Positions 1 through 8,233 of a stretch of DNA of 64,000 bases are shown here, in pieces. Every line of letters begins with the position of its first letter. The first letter of the stretch is position 1. Source of the DNA: Acinetobacter sp. ANC 4204. Lineage in GTDB: Bacteria; Pseudomonadota; Gammaproteobacteria; Pseudomonadales; Moraxellaceae. A model generated the notes under the pieces. It did no database searches. It saw only the letters and a list, made by a program, of their open reading frames with translations, and was not told the DNA's origin. A program made the position numbers and the translations under genes. The stretch is taken from contig NZ_NEFZ01000002.1 of NCBI RefSeq assembly GCF_002135205.1, positions 1 through 64,000 of the forward strand, in the 5' to 3' direction.

Positions 1-54
1 TTTGAAAGGAAACCATTGAAGGCACTATTTCTTCCTGATAAGAAGTGGAATAAA

Positions 55-84
55 CAAGAAGAACCTCAGTTGAGGTTCTTCTTG
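55..84. terminator. perfect inverted repeat, probable terminator of an upstream gene
   Basis: Two 14-base arms (CAAGAAGAACCTCA and its complement) are separated by two bases. The arms are perfect, but no long T-tract follows, so termination is inferred from position between a gene ending left of the window and the porin gene starting at 202. No gene is called for bases 1-54. Confidence 0.55.
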
Positions 85-201
85 TGATATTTATGGGACA
101 GCAGTGCTAACGAGCCTCTTTTTTTCCGCTAAACGCGTACATTTCAAGTAAATATAGTATATGATTTAATCGCTTGATAAAAAAACTAATGAGCTCAAAC
201 A

Positions 202-1404
202 ATGAAAAAGAAACTATTGAGCTTCCCTTTACTCTGTTTATATTCCTCAAAATTATGCTTTGCTGCTGCTTTTGAACTGTCAGGTCAAACCATACAACCT
301 TTTTTTGAACCTAAAAATTATGCTGAGTTTTCTCTTGCCTACATCCAGCCACAAGTTTCTGGCCAAGTTCAGCATAGTGAGGCATTACAACAATTTGGTG
401 TAACTGACTTTTCAACAGGAAATTTTAGTAATAAACAAGTAATGATGGGGGCTGCATTAAAATTAGAACTCAACCCTCAAGTCAAATTTGCAATCATTTA
501 TGACCAACCTTTTGCTGTAGATATCGACTATCGTTACCGTCCAATCATCTATGGAGAAAAACATGAAATCGAAGCAGCCAGTATAAATTTTAAGAGCCAT
601 AACCTAACTACACTTTTAGGCTATCAAATCATGCCCAATTGGGATGTTTATGGAGGACTAAGCTATCAAAGTCTTGAAGGTTCTTTAAACATGAAAGGCA
701 AAACATATTCTGTGTTTGATGGTTATGATGCCGATTTTAAAAAAGATGAGGGTCTGGGCTGGTTAACAGGTATAAGTTATCAGATGCCAGAGTATCATTT
801 TAGAACATCTTTGACTTATCGCTCCCCCATCAAACATCAACTCAGCACAACCGAGTCTATCAAAATTGGTGTTAGCACACCCGATACAACACATATAAAA
901 ACGCCCCAATCAGTCAATTTTGATTTTATGACAGGGCTACCCTATCAGAATCTTTTGTACGGGAGTGTGAGATGGGTCAATTGGGAAGAATTCGTCATTC
1001 ATCCCCCCAAATTTGAAGCTGTCATTGATTATGCTGCAATATTCTACCCTGAAGTAAAAGATATCAAACTGATTAGCTATAAAGAAGATCAATGGTCTAC
1101 AAAACTCGGGCTTGCACATTTATGGAATGAGAAATGGATCAGTGCATTAGAGTTACTGTGGGACTCTGGTACCAATAACCCTGCATCTACGCTTAATCCA
1201 AGTGATGGCTATAAAGGAATTGGGCTTGCCGGCATGTACAAATTGCGACCTGAATTGAATATTGCAATGGGTCTTTATTATTTTCATTTCGATACCCCAA
1301 AAGCGCCCAATGATTCAAATCCATTTGAAAGTATAACAGGGCTTTCAGCACTCAATGATAATGATGCATGGGCCTTTGGTATTCGTTTTGCCCATCATTT
1401 TTAA
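202..1404 (+). CDS. OmpP1/FadL-family outer membrane transport protein
   Basis: This 400-residue protein looks like an outer membrane channel of the OmpP1/FadL family, which moves long-chain fatty acids and other hydrophobic compounds into the periplasm. An N-terminal signal peptide (MKKKLLSFPLL...CFA) is followed by AAFELSGQ, matching the start of mature FadL proteins, then alternating aromatic/polar stretches typical of beta-strands and a C-terminal strand ending in ...RFAHHF with a terminal Phe. It is a little shorter than E. coli FadL. It is transcribed alone and ends against the terminator shared with carO. The family assignment is fairly firm; the substrate is not known, and aromatic hydrocarbon transport is an alternative. 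Confidence 0.85.
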   Translation: MKKKLLSFPLLCLYSSKLCFAAAFELSGQTIQPFFEPKNYAEFSLAYIQPQVSGQVQHSEALQQFGVTDFSTGNFSNKQVMMGAALKLELNPQVKFAIIYDQPFAVDIDYRYRPIIYGEKHEIEAASINFKSHNLTTLLGYQIMPNWDVYGGLSYQSLEGSLNMKGKTYSVFDGYDADFKKDEGLGWLTGISYQMPEYHFRTSLTYRSPIKHQLSTTESIKIGVSTPDTTHIKTPQSVNFDFMTGLPYQNLLYGSVRWVNWEEFVIHPPKFEAVIDYAAIFYPEVKDIKLISYKEDQWSTKLGLAHLWNEKWISALELLWDSGTNNPASTLNPSDGYKGIGLAGMYKLRPELNIAMGLYYFHFDTPKAPNDSNPFESITGLSALNDNDAWAFGIRFAHHF

Positions 1405-1422
1405 AATGAGACAAAATAACTA

Positions 1423-1460
1423 GACATAAAAAAACGAGCCTTGGCTCGTTTTTTTATGTC
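1423..1460. terminator. long symmetric bidirectional terminator between fadL-like gene and carO
   Basis: A perfect 18-base inverted repeat has a two-base loop. The core is ACGAGCC-TT-GGCTCGT, flanked by A7 on the left and T7 on the right, so it offers a stem plus U-tract in both directions. It lies between the convergent porin gene and carO and should terminate both. Confidence 0.92.
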
Positions 1461-1465
1461 TTGAA

Positions 1466-2212
1466 TTACCAGTGGTAACTGACACCCAATTTTGCAACTG
1501 GAAGCCATTTATATTTATCATCATTGGCAATCTTGCGTGCTTCATTATCTGCAGCTGTTTGACCTGAAGTCGAACCACCCACTTCAACCAAACCAGTCGA
1601 GTTCAAATCCACAGATGGATTACCAGTGTAGTAAGCACCAACTTCACCAAATACACCCCAGTTTTGATTAATCTTAGGAGCTAAACCAAAACCTAGATAT
1701 GGAGCAATATCATTTTTATATGATAAAGAACCATCTACAGAACCACTACCTGATGGCGCATAAAAATTCTGACCATCAATCTTAATTGTATCGTTTGAGT
1801 TGTTCAGACGTTTGGTTAAGGCATAATCATTATCAATATAACCTACACCAGCAGCAACATATACGCCTTGAGCCCATCGGTTTGTACTTGCACCCCACGG
1901 ACGAATTTCAGCATTTAAATATGCAAGGCTGTTATCCATATCCATGTCGTATTTTGTGCCGTCGATAGACAAATCATCAGACCATGAAATATCACCACCG
2001 TTATAACCTAAAGCTAAACCCACGTATGGGTTTGCTGTCCACAATAAAGCACCGCCGTAGCCTGTTGTACCCACTTCAGCACGGACGCCTGTAGGAATGA
2101 GTTTATTTTGGTCAAAAGCATAGCCATCTTTTACGACAGCATCATCAGCAAAAGCTGTACCTGCAACCGCTGACATTGCAGTTGCGATTGCAATTAAACG
2201 TAATGATTTCAT
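1466..2212 (-). CDS. carO: CarO-type outer membrane beta-barrel protein
   Basis: This 248-residue outer membrane protein matches CarO of Acinetobacter from memory: after a 22-residue signal peptide (MKSLRLIAIATAM...GTAFA) come DDAVVKDGYAFDQNKLIPTG, RAEVGTTGYGGALLW, NPYVGLALGYNGGDISWSDD and EIRPWGAST, with a C-terminal ...KLGVSYHW strand. CarO is an eight-stranded barrel linked to uptake of basic amino acids such as ornithine, and its loss is associated with carbapenem resistance in A. baumannii. The start at 2212 is chosen because GAGGAG lies just upstream and the signal peptide begins there; the frame stays open further 5'. The middle loop region differs from A. baumannii CarO, pointing to another species or allele. 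Confidence 0.88.
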   Translation of the reverse strand: MKSLRLIAIATAMSAVAGTAFADDAVVKDGYAFDQNKLIPTGVRAEVGTTGYGGALLWTANPYVGLALGYNGGDISWSDDLSIDGTKYDMDMDNSLAYLNAEIRPWGASTNRWAQGVYVAAGVGYIDNDYALTKRLNNSNDTIKIDGQNFYAPSGSGSVDGSLSYKNDIAPYLGFGLAPKINQNWGVFGEVGAYYTGNPSVDLNSTGLVEVGGSTSGQTAADNEARKIANDDKYKWLPVAKLGVSYHW

Positions 2213-2515
2213 GTTTTTCTCCTCTAAAAAATAAAGATTTTTTACATCATTTACCATTTTTTGATGAGCCCATCTTAAAACAGCCCCAGACTGTTTTTTA
2301 TTCGAGATTTGCTCAGTTTTTGTTATTTTTTGATACATTTTAAGCTTTATTGTTGTTGTAAATAACATTTATTTACTTAATTTTTCAAACCCAACTAGCT
2401 TAAGTGCCTTATTCCCAATCATTCATTATTATTTCCGATCCTATGCTGTTTTTTCATCTATTCTCCGCACAATTTAGTGTAAAATCAGGAAAATTTTTTT
2501 TCTGGAAGGAAGATC
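2213..2515. other. divergent intergenic region between carO and dapD
   Basis: About 300 bases hold the promoters of the divergent carO and dapD genes. The carO frame stays open to 2368, but that stretch lacks protein-like composition and lies upstream of a strong ribosome binding site. An inverted repeat with 7-base arms (GTAAATA/TATTTAC, 2358-2376) could be an operator. No further gene is seen. Confidence 0.6.
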
Positions 2516-3337
2516 ATGTCTCAGCTTTCAACAATTATTGAACAAGCGTTTGAAGACCGTGCGAATTTTACAGCAGCGGACTGTTCTGCTGAAGTTCGTG
2601 CAGCAGTTGAAGAAGTCATTGCTGGTTTAGATAACGGGACATTACGTGTTGCTGAAAAAATTGATGGCGAGTGGGTTGTTCATCAATGGGTGAAAAAAGC
2701 CGTGCTTTTATCATTCAAACTAAATGACAACAAACCAATTGAGTCATGTGACCTTCAATTCTACGACAAAGTAGATACTAAATTTACAGGTTGGACTGAA
2801 GAACAATTTAAAACAGCAGGCGTTCGTGTTGTTCCGCCAGCAGTTGCGCGTAAAGGTTCTTTCCAAGCGAAAAACGTAGTGTTAATGCCTTCTTATGTGA
2901 ACATTGGTGCTTATGTAGATGAAGGTACAATGGTTGACACATGGGCAACTGTTGGTTCATGTGCTCAAATTGGTAAAAACGTTCACTTATCTGGTGGTGT
3001 AGGTATTGGTGGTGTTCTTGAGCCACTTCAAGCGAACCCAACAATTATTGAAGACAACTGCTTCATCGGCGCACGTTCTGAAATTGTAGAAGGTGTGATT
3101 GTAGAAGAAGGTTCTGTGATTTCTATGGGCGTATTCATTGGTCAATCGACTAAGATTTATGACCGTGCAACTGGCGAAATTCACTACGGCCGTGTACCAG
3201 CAGGTTCTGTTGTCGTTGCAGGTAGCTTACCTTCTAAGTGCGGTACTTACAGTCTATATGCTGCAATCATCGTGAAAAAAGTAGATGCGCAAACGCGTTC
3301 TAAAACGAGCTTGAACGATTTATTACGCGACGAATAA
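2516..3337 (+). CDS. dapD: 2,3,4,5-tetrahydropyridine-2,6-dicarboxylate N-succinyltransferase
   Basis: DapD transfers succinyl from succinyl-CoA to tetrahydrodipicolinate in the cytoplasm, the fourth step of the succinylase route to meso-diaminopimelate and lysine. The 273 residues match the usual family length. The C-terminal half shows the left-handed beta-helix pattern of hexapeptide repeats ([59 protein letters not shown]), including the highly conserved [12 protein letters not shown] motif. The start at 2516 has a good GGAAGG ribosome binding site. It is monocistronic, with a terminator at 3374-3408. Confidence 0.97.
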   Translation: MSQLSTIIEQAFEDRANFTAADCSAEVRAAVEEVIAGLDNGTLRVAEKIDGEWVVHQWVKKAVLLSFKLNDNKPIESCDLQFYDKVDTKFTGWTEEQFKTAGVRVVPPAVARKGSFQAKNVVLMPSYVNIGAYVDEGTMVDTWATVGSCAQIGKNVHLSGGVGIGGVLEPLQANPTIIEDNCFIGARSEIVEGVIVEEGSVISMGVFIGQSTKIYDRATGEIHYGRVPAGSVVVAGSLPSKCGTYSLYAAIIVKKVDAQTRSKTSLNDLLRDE

Positions 3338-3373
3338 ACTTTTATTCATCTTGTTGCGGAGCTAAAGTTCCTC

Positions 3374-3408
3374 ATCTCTACGGTTAAGACTAGCCGTAGA
3401 GATTTTTG
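3374..3408 (+). terminator. rho-independent terminator after dapD
   Basis: A hairpin with arms CTCTACGG and CCGTAGAG is followed by ATTTTTG. It sits between dapD and queE. It does not resemble a preQ1 riboswitch, although queE lies directly downstream. Confidence 0.75.
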
Positions 3409-3436
3409 TTTTTCTAACCTGTGGTTTAATTTTGCT

Positions 3437-4147
3437 ATGAATACGCTTCGATCTTCTGCTATCCCTGTTTCTGACCCTTCTGCGGGTCTACGTATCACGG
3501 AGATCTTTTATTCTTTGCAAGGCGAAGCCAATACCTCTGGACTTCCAACAGTTTTTATTCGTTTAACAGGTTGCCCGCTTCGTTGTACCTATTGTGATAC
3601 CACTTATTCATTTGAAGGTGGTGAGCGCCAATCTTTAGATCAGATTATTCAAACCACGCTTGGTTTTAAAACCCCTTATGTCTGCGTGACAGGTGGTGAA
3701 CCCCTTGCACAGCCCAATGCCTTGCCTCTAATGCAACGTCTTGCAGATCTTGGCTGTGAAGTTTCTTTAGAGACCAGTGGTGCTTTAGATGTGTCTAAGG
3801 TTGACCCACGTGTTTCAAAAGTATTAGATTTAAAAACCCCAACTTCAGGTGAAGTTGCACGAAATTTGCTTTCGAATCTGGACCATCTAACCCAACACGA
3901 CCAAATCAAGTTTGTGATTTGTAACCGTGAGGATTATGAATGGTCAAAACAGCAAGTTGAAGACTATAAACTCAATGAAAAAGTCAGCACAGTATGGTTC
4001 TCTCCTGCTTTTGCAGTTGAGAAAGGTGCTGCTCGTTTACCTCAACTTGCGCGTGACTTAGCGCAATGGATATTAGAAGACCATCTCCCTGTTTGCTTCC
4101 AACTCCAACTCCACAAGTTGCTTTGGAATGACGAAACTGGTCGTTAA
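3437..4147 (+). CDS. queE: 7-carboxy-7-deazaguanine synthase
   Basis: QueE is a radical SAM enzyme that contracts 6-carboxytetrahydropterin to 7-carboxy-7-deazaguanine on the way to preQ0 and queuosine. The 236-residue sequence has the 4Fe-4S motif GCPLRCTYCDTTYSF (Cys-x3-Cys-x2-Cys), preceded by the family signature EIFYSLQGEA and followed by VTGGEPLAQ, the SAM-binding GGE motif. It is followed 43 bases later by queC, so the two pathway steps are probably co-transcribed. The start has no strong ribosome binding site but matches the family N-terminus. Confidence 0.96.
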   Translation: MNTLRSSAIPVSDPSAGLRITEIFYSLQGEANTSGLPTVFIRLTGCPLRCTYCDTTYSFEGGERQSLDQIIQTTLGFKTPYVCVTGGEPLAQPNALPLMQRLADLGCEVSLETSGALDVSKVDPRVSKVLDLKTPTSGEVARNLLSNLDHLTQHDQIKFVICNREDYEWSKQQVEDYKLNEKVSTVWFSPAFAVEKGAARLPQLARDLAQWILEDHLPVCFQLQLHKLLWNDETGR

Positions 4148-4190
4148 TGCATTGCCTATTCATCTTTAATTTATATTTGGAGAAATTTGT

Positions 4191-4859
4191 ATGCGCCCTC
4201 GTGCCATAGTTTTGTTATCTGGCGGTTTAGACTCAACAACTTGTTTAGCATGGGCGCAAGCACAGTATGACTGTACAGCGCTCAGCTTTATGTATGGTCA
4301 ACGCTCAACTACCGAGCTGGACGCTGCACGTGAACTGACGAAAAAAGCAGGTGTAGAACATCGTGTTATTAATATCGACTTAGGTAATTTAGGCGGTTCT
4401 GCGTTAACAGACCATAGCATTGATGTTCCAGATCATGAACAAGTCGGTATTCCTGTAACTTATGTTCCAGCACGTAACACAATTTTCTTGTCTTATGCAT
4501 TAGCAGCAGCAGAAGTTTTAGATGCTGAAGCCATTGTGATTGGTATTAATGCTGTTGATTATTCAGGGTATCCAGACTGTCGCCCTGAATTTATTGAGGC
4601 ATTTGCCAATATGGCTCGCCTTGCAACCAAGGTTGGCGTTGAAGGAAAACCTCTTAAATTTGAAACACCTCTGTTACATTTATCCAAAGCAAATATCATT
4701 CGCTTAGGTATAGAACATGGCGTAGACTATAGTCAAACGGTGTCTTGCTACCAAGCAGATGACCAAGGACGTGCATGTGGGAAATGCGACAGTTGCCGTC
4801 TTCGTAAAGAAGGTTTTGCAGATGCTGGCGTAGAAGATCCGACACGTTATATACCGTAA
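4191..4859 (+). CDS. queC: 7-cyano-7-deazaguanine synthase
   Basis: QueC uses ATP and ammonia to convert 7-carboxy-7-deazaguanine to preQ0, the step after QueE. The N-terminal PP-loop [15 protein letters not shown] binds ATP, and a C-terminal zinc site has four cysteines ([17 protein letters not shown]). The 222-residue length is normal. GGAG lies just upstream of the ATG. It is followed after 16 bases by a small secreted protein gene, so the transcription unit probably runs queE-queC-small ORF. Confidence 0.97.
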   Translation: MRPRAIVLLSGGLDSTTCLAWAQAQYDCTALSFMYGQRSTTELDAARELTKKAGVEHRVINIDLGNLGGSALTDHSIDVPDHEQVGIPVTYVPARNTIFLSYALAAAEVLDAEAIVIGINAVDYSGYPDCRPEFIEAFANMARLATKVGVEGKPLKFETPLLHLSKANIIRLGIEHGVDYSQTVSCYQADDQGRACGKCDSCRLRKEGFADAGVEDPTRYIP

Positions 4860-4875
4860 TAACAAGGTACAGTTT

Positions 4876-5283
4876 ATGAAAAATTTAAAATCAAACATTT
4901 TGCTTTCTACATTGGTGTCTGCAGCTGCATTGTTCGCAACAGCTTCACATGCTGCTGAATCGAACAAACTACAAGAAGCGTATAAAAGCACCAATGTAAA
5001 ATCTGCATTGATCAATGTTTGTAAAGAAGAAACTGGGAAAAGCAAAAAGCTTAGCGCAGCGGAAGTAAGCAAATACTGTACTTGTGCAGTTGAAGCAGAT
5101 GGTAAATTGACCAATGCACAAAAATGGGAAATCCAAAGTGCAATTAATCAAAAGAAAAGCCCATCTACTTTAGCTTTTGTACAAAAACAAAATAAAGACC
5201 TTCAAACATGTTTCGGTCCACAGTTAACAGGCAAATTAAAGTCTTTAACTGAAGAAGCAATGAAAGCTGCTCCGAAAAAATAA
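4876..5283 (+). CDS. small secreted protein of unknown function with four cysteines
   Basis: This 135-residue protein has a clear signal peptide (MKNLKSNILLS...ATASHA|AES), so it should be periplasmic. The mature part is lysine-rich and mostly helical in character. Four cysteines (INVCKEE, KYCTCAVEADG, LQTCFGPQ) could form two disulfides. It starts 16 bases after queC with AAGG upstream, and a terminator follows at 5303. A role in queuosine metabolism is not suggested by the sequence; co-transcription may be incidental. I do not recognise the family. Confidence 0.85.
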   Translation: MKNLKSNILLSTLVSAAALFATASHAAESNKLQEAYKSTNVKSALINVCKEETGKSKKLSAAEVSKYCTCAVEADGKLTNAQKWEIQSAINQKKSPSTLAFVQKQNKDLQTCFGPQLTGKLKSLTEEAMKAAPKK

Positions 5284-5302
5284 TTCACAATATGTGAATG
5301 AA

Positions 5303-5325
5303 GCCTGCTCTATGCAGGCTTTTTT
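5303..5325 (+). terminator. rho-independent terminator
   Basis: The stem GCCTGC/GCAGGC with loop TCTAT is followed by TTTTTTAT, 20 bases after the stop of the small secreted protein. Its position means the next gene does not start at the earlier in-frame ATG (5298). Confidence 0.9.
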
Positions 5326-5354
5326 ATATGCTTCAAAAGATAGAATATTTAAAT

Positions 5355-6047
5355 ATGCTTGTTGAATGGAATACAAACGTACAAGACCGCAAATTTGTTG
5401 CTTCTTACAGTGGTGGTAAAGACAGTAGTCTGGCTTTATACAAAGCCATACAAATGGGTGAAGCTATTGCATTGATTGTCATGTTAGAAGAGCAAGGCCA
5501 AAAGTCACGCTCACACGGGATGTCACTCGATATTATTCATGCGCAGGCAAAAGCAATTGGGCTTCCCATCTACAGTGCCTCTGCAACGTGGCAAGACTAT
5601 GAGAACCAGTTCATTCAACTGCTACAAAAAGCTCAAAGTTTAGGTGCAGAAACCTTAGTCACAGGTGATATTGATTTAATGGCACATGCCGAATGGAATC
5701 AATCCGTTTGCGATAAAACTGAGCTCAGTTTATGTATGCCACTGTGGCAACGCCCACGTTTAGACATTGTGCATGAGTTTATTCGACTCGGTTTTCAAAG
5801 TATCATCGTTACAGTCAACTTAAATTTAGGGATGAAAATTGAGGATTTAGGTCAAGCGCTTAGCCTTAAATATATTGATGCATTGGTTGCAAGAGGCATT
5901 GACCCTTGCGGCGAAGCGGGTGAATTCCACACCACGGTGATTGATGGCCCAATTTTCAAACATCCACTTTCAGTCGTTAAAGGTGATATTCTGTATCACG
6001 AAAATTATGCCTTTTTACCACTTGAATTAGAACAGCGCGACATTTAA
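5355..6047 (+). CDS. Dph6-related ATP pyrophosphatase
   Basis: This 230-residue protein belongs to the adenine nucleotide alpha hydrolase/Dph6 (diphthine-ammonia ligase) superfamily. Visible motifs are the PP-loop SYSGGKDSSLALYKA near the N-terminus, GDIDLMAHAEWNQSVC in the middle, and DPCGEAGEFHTTVIDGPIF near the C-terminus, which is the family's diagnostic tail. Bacteria lack diphthamide, so the true substrate is unknown. The start at 5355 is preferred because the upstream in-frame ATGs at 5298 and 5328 overlap or abut the preceding terminator. Nine bases separate its stop from the bcp gene, suggesting an operon. Confidence 0.85.
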   Translation: MLVEWNTNVQDRKFVASYSGGKDSSLALYKAIQMGEAIALIVMLEEQGQKSRSHGMSLDIIHAQAKAIGLPIYSASATWQDYENQFIQLLQKAQSLGAETLVTGDIDLMAHAEWNQSVCDKTELSLCMPLWQRPRLDIVHEFIRLGFQSIIVTVNLNLGMKIEDLGQALSLKYIDALVARGIDPCGEAGEFHTTVIDGPIFKHPLSVVKGDILYHENYAFLPLELEQRDI

Positions 6048-6056
6048 GGATAGAAC

Positions 6057-6515
6057 ATGACTGATACGATCCAACTTCCAAATCAGAACTTTCCAGCGAC
6101 AACAGGCAACGTAAACTTAACTGAAGTACCGACTGAATGGCTGATTGTGTATTTTTACCCGAAAGATTCAACACCTGGTTGCACAACTCAAGCCGTTGGT
6201 TTTTCATGTTTAAAAGATCAGTTTGATGCCCTGCAAACCACAATTATTGGTATTTCACGTGACTCGGTTAAAGCGCATCAGAATTTTACAGAAAAGCAGG
6301 CTTTAACCATTAATTTAATTAGCGACAAAGAAGAAGTGCTGTGTAAACACTTTGATGTGATTAAAGAAAAAAATATGTATGGTAAAAAAGTGATGGGCAT
6401 TGAGCGCTCAACGTTTATTTTTCATAACGGCAAACTGGTGAAAGAATATCGTAAGGTGAAAGCCGCGGGGCATGCGGAACAAGTTTTAGAAGACTTAAAA
6501 GCATTACAAGCTTAA
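6057..6515 (+). CDS. bcp: thioredoxin-dependent thiol peroxidase (BCP-type peroxiredoxin)
   Basis: This 152-residue cytoplasmic peroxiredoxin reduces hydrogen and organic peroxides with thioredoxin. The peroxidatic cysteine is Cys42 in DSTPGCTTQA, and Cys51 (GFSC) is a candidate resolving cysteine. FYPKDSTPGCT and GIERSTFIFHNGK are typical of BCP/PrxQ proteins. GGA precedes the ATG, and the gene follows the ATP pyrophosphatase gene by nine bases. A terminator follows at 6524. Confidence 0.93.
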   Translation: MTDTIQLPNQNFPATTGNVNLTEVPTEWLIVYFYPKDSTPGCTTQAVGFSCLKDQFDALQTTIIGISRDSVKAHQNFTEKQALTINLISDKEEVLCKHFDVIKEKNMYGKKVMGIERSTFIFHNGKLVKEYRKVKAAGHAEQVLEDLKALQA

Positions 6516-6523
6516 TTCACATC

Positions 6524-6543
6524 AGCCCGCAGATGCGGGCTTT
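6524..6543 (+). terminator. terminator after bcp
   Basis: The stem AGCCCGC/GCGGGCT with loop AGAT is followed by TTGTTCTG. The T-tract is short. Confidence 0.75.
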
Positions 6544-6589
6544 GTTCTGTGTGATTTTTTTATTTCATAGATTTTATTGTACATGCTTT

Positions 6590-7189
6590 TTATTTCACAA
6601 GCAGTGAAATAGCGATCCCCCACATCACCAGTGCAATGATCGCATCGAGGACATTCCACGCTTTCGGATTTGAAAAAATGGGAGTAAGCATACGAGCACC
6701 ATAGCCCAAAGCAAAAAAGAATAACCAAGACGCACACACTGCCCCTAGGGCAAAGTACGCAGGTTGCTCAAACTGTGTTGAAATTGAACCCAGTAAAATA
6801 ACTGTATCTAAGTACACATGCGGATTAAGCCAAGTCAGCGCTAAACACAGCAAAATAATATTTAACAGCTGATGCTTTTCAATGGCACTTGCTTCCAAGC
6901 CCTGCTGTGATTTGAAGGCCCGTAGTAAATGTTGAAATCCATAACAAAATAAAAAAAGAGCCCCTGCCCATTTGGCAAACTGAATAATTTCAGGATAGTG
7001 CTGAAGCACTTTTGAAAAGCCAGATACACCCAATACAATTAAAATCGAATCTGATAATGCACAAACAAAACATACCCAAAAAACAAACTGCTTTTTGAGG
7101 CCTTGTTTCAGCACAAATGCATTTTGCGCACCAATAGCAATAATAAGACTCATCCCGACTGCAAGCCCTTGCATATATGTACTTAACAT
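6590..7189 (-). CDS. LysE/ArgO-family amino acid exporter
   Basis: This 199-residue inner membrane protein of the LysE superfamily probably exports basic amino acids such as lysine or arginine. About six membrane segments are visible. The N-terminal GLAVGMSLIIAIGAQNAFVLKQGL is the family signature (GAQNAFVL), and LALTWLNPHVYLDTVILLGS is the second conserved repeat. It is divergent from an ArgP/LysG-type regulator, the standard arrangement for substrate-induced export. Confidence 0.93.
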   Translation of the reverse strand: MLSTYMQGLAVGMSLIIAIGAQNAFVLKQGLKKQFVFWVCFVCALSDSILIVLGVSGFSKVLQHYPEIIQFAKWAGALFLFCYGFQHLLRAFKSQQGLEASAIEKHQLLNIILLCLALTWLNPHVYLDTVILLGSISTQFEQPAYFALGAVCASWLFFFALGYGARMLTPIFSNPKAWNVLDAIIALVMWGIAISLLVK

Positions 7190-7308
7190 TTTGACTTTTC
7201 AACTTAATTGATAATGTCAGGATTATCTTTCATTTTTGATTAAATTAAGTATTATTTAGAAAATATCAATATAACTAAAATATTTTTAGTTTTAAGTGAG
7301 TCTCGATT
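7190..7308. promoter_or_regulatory. divergent control region of the LysE exporter and ArgP-type regulator
   Basis: This 119-base A/T-rich spacer separates the exporter and its likely regulator. It contains a perfect inverted repeat at 7273-7291 (arms AACTAAAA/TTTTAGTT, three-base centre). LysR-type regulators bind dyads containing T-N11-A, so this is a candidate operator. Binding is inferred. Confidence 0.55.
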
Positions 7309-8223
7309 ATGCTCAATCATAAACAGTGTGATGCATTTTTAGCAGTAGCAGAAACAGGAAGTTTTGACCTTGCTGCCGAACACTTATGCATTACCGCTTC
7401 TGCCGTCACTTTACGTGTACAAAGCCTAGAAAAAAGTTTGGGACATTTATTGATTGTACGAGAAAGACCCTGCCGTCCCACCCAAGCTGGACAATCGCTG
7501 TTACATTACTTGCAGCATAGTCGTCTGCTAGAGCAAAGCTTCATTCAGAACCTTACTGGTCATATAAACACCTCTGCTTTTTATCAGATCAACATTGCAA
7601 CCAATGCCGACTCTTTAGCCACATGGCTTTTACCCGTGTTACAGCCAACATTGATTGATGAAAAGATTGTGGTACATTTTCAGGTCGATGACCAATCACA
7701 AACTCACCATTTACTTGAAGCTGGTTTAGTGAATGCCTGCGTGACGGATGAATCTCAAGCCATGAAAGGCTGCGTAGCCGAATATCTTGGGGATATGAAC
7801 TACCGTTTTGTTGCAACACCTACTTTTACACATCAATGGTTTGACCAAGGTGTAAACCGAGAATCATTACGTGCTGCTCCTGCCCTAATCTTTAATGCAA
7901 AAGATGTGCTGCATACGGCCTATATCCAACAAAAATTCGGACTTAATCCAACTCAATATCCGCATCACTTTATTCCATCTTCCAGTGCATTTTTCGATGC
8001 GATTACCTTAGGGCTCGGCTATGGCTGGTTACCCTACTATCAAGCCAAGTCTTGTTTGGAAGCAGGCTCATTGATTGAAGTGGATCCTCAGCTCAATATT
8101 GATCAACCTTTGTATTGGCACCATTGGAAACAGCAGTCGGTGCAATTAAATGTGCTGACAGATATCTTGGTGAAAAAAGCACACGCAGAGATGAATGAGC
8201 AAAAAGTTAACTCAGAATTCTAA
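7309..8223 (+). CDS. LysR-family regulator, ArgP/LysG type
   Basis: This 304-residue transcription factor has a helix-turn-helix at about residues 3-60 (CDAFLAVAETGSFDLAAEHL...SAVTLRVQSLEKSLG) and an effector-binding periplasmic-binding-like domain after residue 90. The phrase ITASAVTLRVQSLE and the divergent lysE gene place it with ArgP/LysG, which sense lysine or arginine and activate export. Autoregulation through the spacer at 7190-7308 is likely. It ends ten bases from the convergent YceI gene. Confidence 0.92.
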   Translation: MLNHKQCDAFLAVAETGSFDLAAEHLCITASAVTLRVQSLEKSLGHLLIVRERPCRPTQAGQSLLHYLQHSRLLEQSFIQNLTGHINTSAFYQINIATNADSLATWLLPVLQPTLIDEKIVVHFQVDDQSQTHHLLEAGLVNACVTDESQAMKGCVAEYLGDMNYRFVATPTFTHQWFDQGVNRESLRAAPALIFNAKDVLHTAYIQQKFGLNPTQYPHHFIPSSSAFFDAITLGLGYGWLPYYQAKSCLEAGSLIEVDPQLNIDQPLYWHHWKQQSVQLNVLTDILVKKAHAEMNEQKVNSEF

Positions 8224-8233
8224 GCCACGCAAG

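Noticed and set aside
1..87. Open frame from the left edge to a TGA at 85-87
   Set aside because: It reads through the perfect inverted repeat at 55-84, so it is more likely non-coding; the gene that ends to the left cannot be judged.
3338..3436. preQ1 riboswitch upstream of queE
   Set aside because: The only structure is a plain terminator hairpin; the H-type pseudoknot features and conserved A-rich tail of a preQ1 aptamer are not present.
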